From: Citrobacter sp. 18056
Lineage (GTDB): Bacteria; Pseudomonadota; Gammaproteobacteria; Enterobacterales; Enterobacteriaceae
Assembly: GCA_902706235.1 (NCBI GenBank)
Contig: CACSJR010000004.1
Span: 124,001 to 188,000 of the forward strand
Reading direction: 5' to 3'
DNA length: 64,000 nucleotides
Position numbers and translations under genes: made by a program. This document shows positions 57,404-64,000 of the stretch, piece after piece (position 1 is the stretch's first letter; the number at the start of each line of letters is the position of its first letter). The notes under the pieces are model-generated. The model was not told the DNA's origin and did no database searches. It saw only the letters and a list, made by a program, of their open reading frames with translations.

Positions 57404-60100
57404 ATGTCTCAAAAAGAGGTCTATGTGGTCCCGCATTGTCATTGGGACGCCGAATGGTATTTCACCTGTGAGGACTCACATATCCTGCTGGTCGAAAATA
57501 TCGATTATCTGCTCGATCTGCTGGAAACGCGCGACGATTTTCCGAGCTACACCTTTGACGGACTGTCGATCGTGCTGGATGAGTATTTGCAGGTCCGCCC
57601 GGAAAATCGCGAGCGGCTATGCAAACTGATTCAGGCGCGTCGGCTTCTGGTCGGCCCCTGGTATACGCAGTGCGATTCACTGTTGATCCGCAGCGAATCG
57701 CTGATCCGTAATTTGCAGTGTGGGATCGGCATTGCCGAAGCGTTCGGCCACAGTATGAACATTGGCTATATGCCCGATATATTTGGTCAGCACTGCTGGC
57801 TGCCTGCGTTATATCGCGATCTTGGGATTGAGTACTGCGTCCTGCAACGCGGGATTTATACCGATCAACTGGACGGTGATCTCAATTTCTGGTGGCGGGC
57901 GCCCAATCAGGTCTCCATTGCAACCAACTACCTTTATTACGGCTACGGGCCAGGAAAATTTCTAGCTCACGACGATGACTATCTGACTCACAGGCTGTTG
58001 CCCATTCTGCAACAGCTTGCGCAAAAGAACACTCACACCGACAAATTGCTGCTGCCCTGCGGTGGCGATCAGGTCCTGCCCAATGCCTCGTTTCCACAGA
58101 CCGTTGCGACACTGAATGAAATGGCGCTGCCTTACCGGTTTAAAATGGCGAGCTATGAGCGCTATATGGAGGAAGTTTGGGCTGAAAGTGAGTTCAGTCA
58201 TACCCTCGAGGGCGAATTGTATGCCTGTCAGAAATCGCGTATTCACCGTACCTGCCATTCGACCCGCTACGATATTAAACGCCAGACATGGCAGACCGAG
58301 CATCTCCTGCTGGATAAACTCGAACCGCTAACGGTCATCGCCAATCAACTGGGCATTCACTGGCCGCAGCCGTTGATGGCTTCGCTTTGGAAGAAGGTCT
58401 TCTCTGCACATGCCCATAACGGCATTGAGGCGAGCAACGCGGATCCCGTTAACCACAACATTATCCAGCGCCTGATTAGCGTCGAGCGCTCGGTCTTAAG
58501 TCTGATTAATCTATTGAAGAAAAAAATCAGCCACGGCATCGGGCTGATGACCGGGAAAAACAATCTTCTGGTGGTGTTCAATTGCGATATTCAGGCGCAA
58601 AACGGTCTGGTCAATGCGGTGGTCTTTACCCAGCAGCGTGATTTCACTCTACGGCGACAGGAGGATCCAGTAGCGCACAGTGTCATTAGCCAGCAGCGTA
58701 TCAGCGGCGGGCAACGGGTTATCGTGACCGCTGGAGGAGAAAAACTGGAAGCAGTGGACGATTACTGGCGCAGTGAAATCCTGTTCCCGGTATCGGACCT
58801 CAACGGGTTGGGATATCAGACCTGGTCGGTGGAAGAAACATCTACTGGCGTTGACTCCCTCTTGCCACAGTGGAACCAGAGTATCGAGAACGACTATTAC
58901 CGCCTCAGTATTGAGAATGGCAGTATCACACTGACAGATCGCCGCAGCGATACGCATTACCCCGCGTTGATACAATTCAGCGATTGCGCCGACAACGGCG
59001 ATGAATTTGATTTTGCACCACTGGCAAACGACACGCCGCTCAGTTCCGGTCCGTTTCGGGTTATCGGCGCTGAAACCCACCCGCACACGGCCATCATGAC
59101 GCTGGAGTGCACGCTTCTGCTTCCCTCAGATATCACGCATCGGCTGGCGGGTGAACACGATCAGAGCATGATTATCCGTACCCGCCTGGAGTTGCGACAA
59201 GGCGAAAACTGGCTTCGGATCCAGCATGAACTCGACAACGCGGCCAGCGATCACCGTTTACGCATCCACCTGAAGACGCCGGTAGTTTCACCACGTTATA
59301 GCTGGGCCGATCAGGGCTTTTCCCTGGTGCGTCGAGAAACGATCAGCCGCTATACCGAGCAGTGGCGTGAAAACGGTTTTGTCGAAAAACCGGTGCCGAT
59401 TTTTACGATGGAAAACGGTGTTTTCCTGCGTGATGCTGACCATTGCGTGGGCGTCATGACCAAAGGCATCAAAGAGTATGAGGTACTGCCTGACGAAGAT
59501 ACTCTGGCGCTGACCCTGTTTCGTAGCGTGGGACTACTGGGTAAAGACAATACCCCCTGGCGTCCGGGCCGCGCATCCGGGATCAACAACAAAGTGGTGT
59601 CGACTCCAGATGCACAAATGCAACAGACAATGTGCTTTGAATATGCCGTCTTTATTACGTCCCCGCTGTCTGATGCAGAAATATTCAGCGCCTGCACCCG
59701 CTATCGCGAACGCTATCTGACCTATCAGGTACAGCAGTTGAATACCTTTGAAGAGCGCCTTGAGCGTTTCACCTTGCCGCTATCGACGACCCCAATCTTA
59801 CCTGCTGCGGAATGGCTCTCGCTCAATAATCCGAGGATCCAGATGAGCCTGTGTAACCCGGGTAACAAGGGTGACGTCACACTCCGGCTTTTCAACCCGG
59901 GTGAGGATGACGAAACGTTCGCGCTGAACAGTCCCTATCCCCTGCACATCTGGCAAGTGTCACTGCGCGACGAAAAGATCAAACCCCTGACCGGCGAAAT
60001 CACACTGAAGGCCAGTGATTATCTGACTTTAAGCATTTCTTTTACCCCAACCTCTTCCGGCCATCGCGGAGAAAAGAATGAAATCGACAACCTACGATAA
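57404..60100 (+). CDS. GH38 alpha-mannosidase (MngB-like)
   Basis: This 898-residue cytoplasmic enzyme belongs to glycoside hydrolase family 38. It is expected to release mannose-6-phosphate from a PTS-phosphorylated mannosyl glycoside, as MngB does with mannosyl-6-phosphate-glycerate. Zn-site residues are visible in VVPHCHWDAEWY (His11, Asp15 region), the nucleophile Asp125 in IGYMPDIFGQ, and a further histidine in FSAHAHNGIEASNAD near residue 343. GPWYTQCDSLLIRSESLIRN is also typical. No signal peptide is present. It starts 11 nt after the EIIABC gene and overlaps the next gene by 23 nt. E. coli MngB is similar but clearly diverged (877 residues), so the natural glycoside may differ. Confidence 0.9.
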   Translation: MSQKEVYVVPHCHWDAEWYFTCEDSHILLVENIDYLLDLLETRDDFPSYTFDGLSIVLDEYLQVRPENRERLCKLIQARRLLVGPWYTQCDSLLIRSESLIRNLQCGIGIAEAFGHSMNIGYMPDIFGQHCWLPALYRDLGIEYCVLQRGIYTDQLDGDLNFWWRAPNQVSIATNYLYYGYGPGKFLAHDDDYLTHRLLPILQQLAQKNTHTDKLLLPCGGDQVLPNASFPQTVATLNEMALPYRFKMASYERYMEEVWAESEFSHTLEGELYACQKSRIHRTCHSTRYDIKRQTWQTEHLLLDKLEPLTVIANQLGIHWPQPLMASLWKKVFSAHAHNGIEASNADPVNHNIIQRLISVERSVLSLINLLKKKISHGIGLMTGKNNLLVVFNCDIQAQNGLVNAVVFTQQRDFTLRRQEDPVAHSVISQQRISGGQRVIVTAGGEKLEAVDDYWRSEILFPVSDLNGLGYQTWSVEETSTGVDSLLPQWNQSIENDYYRLSIENGSITLTDRRSDTHYPALIQFSDCADNGDEFDFAPLANDTPLSSGPFRVIGAETHPHTAIMTLECTLLLPSDITHRLAGEHDQSMIIRTRLELRQGENWLRIQHELDNAASDHRLRIHLKTPVVSPRYSWADQGFSLVRRETISRYTEQWRENGFVEKPVPIFTMENGVFLRDADHCVGVMTKGIKEYEVLPDEDTLALTLFRSVGLLGKDNTPWRPGRASGINNKVVSTPDAQMQQTMCFEYAVFITSPLSDAEIFSACTRYRERYLTYQVQQLNTFEERLERFTLPLSTTPILPAAEWLSLNNPRIQMSLCNPGNKGDVTLRLFNPGEDDETFALNSPYPLHIWQVSLRDEKIKPLTGEITLKASDYLTLSISFTPTSSGHRGEKNEIDNLR

Positions 60101-61823
60101 ACACCCTGAAGTCCCCGTTCAGGGTTACGACGAGCAGGCCTGGCAAGACTGGCCTGCATTACTTGTCGCACTTAACGCCCGACTTTCTGACACAAAAAAA
60201 ACCGTGCTGGTGATCGATTGCTATCCCGGCGTGCGTCTCGACGAACTGGAGCAGGCGTTACAGACGCAGTTCGCGGGCAGCAGTTTGCTAAACGTTGAAG
60301 CGGCGCGCAAAAACCAGGAAGCGCTACACAGCTTGCTGGCCCGAAATCTGACTGACGATCGCGTTTTTGGTGTGCTTTCCTGCCATCAACTCACTGAATT
60401 TTTTGACCCGCAGCAGCTTGCCGCTATGCGTCAGCGGGTGGCAGATGCCAGCGGGCTGGTGATTGTCTACGGCCCAGGGGCTGCGCTGGTCCACAACGGC
60501 GACGTACTGGTGTATGCCGATTTGCCACGCTGGGAAATTCAGCAGCGGATGCGCAGCGGCGAACTGGGCAACTGGGGCGCGGAAAATAATGATGAAGATA
60601 TTCTGCGCCGCTATAAGCGGGCCTTTTTTATCGAATGGCGGGTATTCGATCGCCATAAAACGCCTTTATTACAACGCGCCGATTTCCTGCTGGATACCAC
60701 CGTGGCGGACAATCCCGCGATGGTCAGCGGCGATGCGCTCCGCGCCGGTCTGGCGCACACCGTCCAGCGCCCGTTTCGCGTCGTGCCGTTTTTTGATCCC
60801 GGCGTCTGGGGCGGTCAGTGGATGAAAAACCAGTTCGATCTCGATCCCTCGAAACCAAACTACGCCTGGTGTTTTGACTGCGTGCCCGAGGAAAACAGCC
60901 TGTTGCTACGATTTGGCGACGTGCGGATCGAGATCCCTTCTCTGGATGTGGTGCTGCTTCACCCGCGCGAATTGCTGGGCGAAAAAGTCCATGCGCGCTT
61001 TGGCGCTGAGTTTCCGATTCGCTTCGATTTTCTCGACACCATGGGCGGGCAGAACCTCAGTTTCCAGGTGCACCCACTGACCGAATATATCCAGCAGCAG
61101 TTCGGCATGCACTACACCCAGGATGAAAGTTACTACATTCTGGATGCAGAGCCAGATGCGGTGGTGTATCTCGGTACGAAAACCGGAACCGATCCGCAGG
61201 CGATGCTGGACAATTTACATCAGGCTGCGCAAGGACAAACCGACTTTGACGACGAGCGTTTCGTCAATCAGATCCCGGCGCGCAAGCACGATCATTTCCT
61301 GATCCCGTCAGGCACCGTCCACTGTTCCGGTTCGGGCACGATGGTGCTGGAGATAAGCGCTACGCCGTATATTTTCACCTTCAAGCTCTGGGACTGGGGT
61401 CGGCTGGGAATGGACGGTCTGCCAAGACCAGTGCACCTCGAACACGGTGAAAAGGTGATCGACTGGCAGCGCGATACCCAATGGGTGCATCAACATCTGG
61501 TGAACTGCATTGAGACAATGGGCGAAGGTGACGGCTGGCGCGAGGAGCGTACCGGGCTGCACGAACGTGAATTTATTGAAACCCGCCGCCACTGGTTTAC
61601 GAAATCCGTTACGCACCATACCCGGGGCGGCGTAAACGTGCTGAACCTGGTGGCCGGAGACGAAGCGCGCGTCGATAGCCCGACGGGCGCATTTGAGCCC
61701 TTCGTTATCCATTACGCCGAAACCTTTATTGTGCCCGCCGCCGTGGGTGAATACCGCATCACACCGTGGGGCAAAGGCCTCGGCCAACAGCTGGCCACCG
61801 TCAAAGCCTGGGTCAGGGGGTAA
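60078..61823 (+). CDS. Class I mannose-6-phosphate isomerase with N-terminal extra domain
   Basis: The C-terminal ~330 residues form a cupin phosphomannose isomerase that interconverts mannose-6-phosphate and fructose-6-phosphate. Likely Zn ligands are His332 in FQVHPLTEY and His415 in IPSGTVHCSGSG. The N-terminal ~230 residues (for example KTVLVIDCYPGVRLDELEQAL, then YGPGAALVHNGDVLVYADL) resemble a nucleoside-kinase-like fold, but the Walker A lysine is not evident. The 581-residue architecture is known to me mainly from Firmicutes and differs from the ~390-residue housekeeping ManA of enterics. GGAG lies 6 nt before the ATG. The gene completes a self-contained route to glycolysis. Confidence 0.82.
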   Translation: MKSTTYDKHPEVPVQGYDEQAWQDWPALLVALNARLSDTKKTVLVIDCYPGVRLDELEQALQTQFAGSSLLNVEAARKNQEALHSLLARNLTDDRVFGVLSCHQLTEFFDPQQLAAMRQRVADASGLVIVYGPGAALVHNGDVLVYADLPRWEIQQRMRSGELGNWGAENNDEDILRRYKRAFFIEWRVFDRHKTPLLQRADFLLDTTVADNPAMVSGDALRAGLAHTVQRPFRVVPFFDPGVWGGQWMKNQFDLDPSKPNYAWCFDCVPEENSLLLRFGDVRIEIPSLDVVLLHPRELLGEKVHARFGAEFPIRFDFLDTMGGQNLSFQVHPLTEYIQQQFGMHYTQDESYYILDAEPDAVVYLGTKTGTDPQAMLDNLHQAAQGQTDFDDERFVNQIPARKHDHFLIPSGTVHCSGSGTMVLEISATPYIFTFKLWDWGRLGMDGLPRPVHLEHGEKVIDWQRDTQWVHQHLVNCIETMGEGDGWREERTGLHEREFIETRRHWFTKSVTHHTRGGVNVLNLVAGDEARVDSPTGAFEPFVIHYAETFIVPAAVGEYRITPWGKGLGQQLATVKAWVRG

Positions 61824-61825
61824 AA

Positions 61826-62254
61826 ATGATTAACGTGATTGTCGCGTCTCATGGCCCGCTGGCGAACGCCCTGCTGGACAGCGCGACGCTGGTGTACGGC
61901 GAGTTGCCGTATATCTTTCCCGTCTCGCTCAATGAAACCGCCGGGATAGACGGTTTCAGAGACGATTTCTCCACCACCCTGGTGAAGGCCCAACACAATG
62001 CAGACGGCGTACTGGTGCTGTGCGATATGCAAAGCGGCACGCCGTGGAACGTCGCCTGCCAGCACGCCTTTTCACCCGCTATGACGCCGCCAATGGCAGT
62101 TCTGGCAGGGGTAAATTTGCCGATGCTGCTGCAAACCGACGACATCCATCTCCTGACCGACGTTCATGCCGCCGCAGCACAACTGCTGGCATTAACTCAG
62201 CCCACGCTGGTCATCGCGGTACCGGTCGCATTCACCCAATCTGATGATTTTTAA
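61826..62254 (+). CDS. Mannose-family PTS EIIA
   Basis: This 142-residue protein is a mannose-family (PTS-EIIA type 4) phosphocarrier. It accepts phosphate from HPr on His9 (VIVASHGPLANAL) and passes it to EIIB. The CDMQSGTPWNVA segment near residue 74 corresponds to the family D-x-x-G-G-S/T-P-x-x-A motif. I chose the ATG at 61826 with GGGGG just upstream; the longer open frame reads back into the isomerase gene. It starts 2 nt after the isomerase stop and is followed 11 nt later by EIIB. EIIA and EIIB are separate, unlike E. coli ManX, where they are fused. Confidence 0.92.
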   Translation: MINVIVASHGPLANALLDSATLVYGELPYIFPVSLNETAGIDGFRDDFSTTLVKAQHNADGVLVLCDMQSGTPWNVACQHAFSPAMTPPMAVLAGVNLPMLLQTDDIHLLTDVHAAAAQLLALTQPTLVIAVPVAFTQSDDF

Positions 62255-62265
62255 CGAGGTGTTCT

Positions 62266-62760
62266 ATGAGTCTTTCTTTCGTACGTATTGATGACCGCGT
62301 CATTCATGGGCAACTCGTCACACGCTGGGCCAAAGAGCTGCCCTGTGACGGTATCGTGGCGATTGACGATGCCGTTGCGGCCGACCCGCTGCTCTCGTCG
62401 GTAATGAAAGGTGCGGTGTCGGACACCAAAGTCTGGCTGTTTGATACCGCCACCGCCATCGAAAAGCTGCCCAAAGTCATTGCCAGCGAGAAAAGGTATT
62501 TCGTGATTGGCAAATCTCCGCTCACGCTGCAGCGCATTGAGCAGGCCGGGATCAGCCTGAAAAACAGCAACGGCAAAATCAACGTCGGGCCGATGAGCGC
62601 GCGCGCCAACAGCACCACTATTGGCCCGAACCAGTCGGTGACCGCCGAGGAAGCGGCCGCGTTTGAATGGCTCTGCGCCCAGGGCCATCACGTCGAGTTT
62701 CGCCTGGTGCCCGATGCCAGCTGTTACAGCTGGCAGGACGCGCGTCAGAAACTGAAATAA
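62266..62760 (+). CDS. Mannose-family PTS EIIB
   Basis: The 164-residue protein is a mannose/sorbose-family EIIB. The phosphorylated residue is His14 in FVRIDDRVIHGQLVTRW, the strict family signature. It carries phosphate from EIIA to the incoming sugar at the EIIC/EIID transporter. NVGPMSARANSTTIG near residue 108 is typical. GAGGTG precedes the ATG. It is followed by AAGGAG and the EIIC start 10 nt later. Substrate cannot be told from EIIB alone. Confidence 0.93.
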   Translation: MSLSFVRIDDRVIHGQLVTRWAKELPCDGIVAIDDAVAADPLLSSVMKGAVSDTKVWLFDTATAIEKLPKVIASEKRYFVIGKSPLTLQRIEQAGISLKNSNGKINVGPMSARANSTTIGPNQSVTAEEAAAFEWLCAQGHHVEFRLVPDASCYSWQDARQKLK

Positions 62761-62770
62761 GGAGCCGAAA

Positions 62771-63568
62771 ATGATATTCGAAGCCACTCTGATTGGCCTG
62801 CTCTGTTACCTCGGCGCGCTCAGCAGCCCCTGGCTGTTCGGTCTGACCGGCGGCTGGTATCTGATTTCCCGCCCGCTGGTCTCCGGGATGCTGGTCGGCC
62901 TGATCCTCGGCGATGTGAAAACCGGGATCCTGATCGGCGTCGCGGTGCAGGCGGTGTATATCGCGATGGTCACGCCGGGCGGTTCGATGCCTGCGGACCT
63001 GAACTTTGTCGCATATCCCGCAATCGCGCTGGGGATCCTGTCCGGCAAAGGCCCGGAAGTCGCCGTCGCCCTGGCCGCCACCATCGGGATCGCGGGCACC
63101 ATTTTGTTCAACACCATGATGGTGCTCAATTCCTTCTGGAACCACCGGGCAGACAGCGCCCTTGAGCGCGGCGACGAACGCGGCATTTACCTCAACAGCG
63201 CCATCTGGCCCCAGGCCACAAACTTTGTGCTGCGATTCGTACCGACGTTTATTGCCGTTTACTTTGGCGCGCAGTACATCAGCGGCTTTATGGACAGCCT
63301 GCCGGCGATTGTAATTTCCACCATGAGCGTCCTGGGCGGCATTTTACCGGCGGTCGGTATCGCTATCCTGCTGAAACAAATCATCAAAAACTACACCATG
63401 ATTATCTATTTCCTCGTCGGCTTTATCTGCATCGTGTTCCTGAAACTGAACATGGTGGCGCTGGTGATTGTTGGCGCGCTGCTGGCGCTTATCCACTACA
63501 ACTACAAGCCAGAAGCGCCGCAGACTGCCGCCGCGAAGCCGACTGTCGATGATGAGGATGAATTCTGA
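62771..63568 (+). CDS. Mannose-family PTS EIIC
   Basis: This 265-residue integral membrane protein is the EIIC component of a mannose/sorbose-type permease. Several hydrophobic segments are visible, with the family region LVGLILGDVKTGILIGVAVQAVYIAMVTPGG near residues 38-68 (the transport-loop area) and PADLNF just after. A short acidic cytoplasmic tail ends DDEDEF. The stop overlaps the EIID start by 1 nt. Together with EIID it would translocate a hexose or a short mannoside. This gives the operon a second transporter that is independent of the broken EIIABC. Confidence 0.93.
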   Translation: MIFEATLIGLLCYLGALSSPWLFGLTGGWYLISRPLVSGMLVGLILGDVKTGILIGVAVQAVYIAMVTPGGSMPADLNFVAYPAIALGILSGKGPEVAVALAATIGIAGTILFNTMMVLNSFWNHRADSALERGDERGIYLNSAIWPQATNFVLRFVPTFIAVYFGAQYISGFMDSLPAIVISTMSVLGGILPAVGIAILLKQIIKNYTMIIYFLVGFICIVFLKLNMVALVIVGALLALIHYNYKPEAPQTAAAKPTVDDEDEF

Positions 63569-64000
63569 TGGAAGAACGTAAACTGACCCGCACCGATCTG
63601 CGCCGCTGCTGGCGCGCGTGGATGATGCATAATCTGTCTTCAATGAGCTTCGAACGTCTGGAATCGTTCGGTTTCTGCCTGAGCATGCTGCCGGTGGCGA
63701 AAAAGCTGTACCCGGATGCCGCACAGCGCACCGAAATGCTGCGTCGTCACGCGTCGTTCTACAACACCGAGCCGCAACTGGGCGCGATCGTCAACGGCAT
63801 GGCGCTGGGCCTGGAGGAGAAAAAAGCCAACGGTGAGCCAATCGACGGAGAAACCATTAACACCCTGAAGGTCGGGCTCATGGGGTCGATCGCCGGGATC
63901 GGCGATTCGATGATCCCCGGCATGCTAATCCCCATTCTGCTCAGTATCGGCATGGCACTGGCCGCTGGGGGCAATATTCTTGGCCCGCTGTTTTACACCG
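63568..64000 (+). CDS. Mannose-family PTS EIID (3' end outside window)
   Basis: The first 144 residues of an EIID component are present. The protein starts MEERKLTRTDLRRCWRAWMMHNLSSMSFERLES, and the family motif GSIAGIGDSMIPGMLIPILLSI begins near residue 109. EIID proteins are usually about 270-300 residues, so roughly half is outside the window. The start is the ATG overlapping the EIIC stop by 1 nt. It is the last visible gene of the operon; further genes may follow. Confidence 0.93.
   Translation, partial: MEERKLTRTDLRRCWRAWMMHNLSSMSFERLESFGFCLSMLPVAKKLYPDAAQRTEMLRRHASFYNTEPQLGAIVNGMALGLEEKKANGEPIDGETINTLKVGLMGSIAGIGDSMIPGMLIPILLSIGMALAAGGNILGPLFYT

Overview
This window is chromosomal DNA from a member of the Enterobacteriaceae. 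Gene content, order and protein sequence follow the Escherichia coli dapB-to-mraY segment, shown here in reverse orientation. The caiTABCDE-fix block that E. coli carries between carB and kefF is missing, and a sugar-PTS operon lies next to dapB. The species is therefore probably not E. coli itself but a relative such as Enterobacter, Lelliottia, Klebsiella, Kluyvera or Citrobacter. I cannot resolve the genus from sequence alone.

Layout. 1-7.5 kb: the proximal part of the dcw cell-division and wall cluster on the minus strand (mraZ, rsmH, ftsL, ftsI, murE, murF, and mraY cut by the window edge), with the mra promoter and three MraZ operator repeats. 8-18.2 kb: cra, ilvIH, leuO and the leuLABCD operon with its leader peptide and attenuator. 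18.2-25.7 kb: setA, the sugar-phosphate-stress sRNA sgrS with its small protein SgrT, sgrR, a TPP riboswitch with thiBPQ, and yabI. 25.8-37.9 kb: araC, araBAD, the SOS-controlled polB, rapA, rluA and djlA. 38.1-47.9 kb: the lptD-surA-pdxA-rsmA-apaG-apaH run, then folA, kefC and kefF. 48-54 kb: a small lipoprotein gene, carB, carA and dapB.

54.2-64 kb is the accessory region: a LacI-family repressor divergent from an operon encoding a fructose-family PTS EIIABC protein (MngA-like), a GH38 alpha-mannosidase (MngB-like), a two-part class I mannose-6-phosphate isomerase, and a complete mannose-family PTS (EIIA, EIIB, EIIC, and EIID running off the end). The logic inferred from E. coli MngAB is import and phosphorylation of a mannosyl glycoside, hydrolysis to mannose-6-phosphate, and isomerisation to fructose-6-phosphate. 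A perfect CRP-consensus site and several related palindromes lie in the divergent promoter region.

The most notable observations are: (1) a 7-bp tandem duplication that frameshifts the MngA-like EIIABC gene and whose exact removal restores one continuous 652-residue protein; (2) an ERIC-like miniature element that forms the enlarged P3 arm of the thiB TPP riboswitch; (3) a long nested hairpin ending directly at the kefF start codon; and (4) a mannosyl-glycoside operon carrying two different PTS families. Most of the rest is ordinary, well-conserved enterobacterial core genome.
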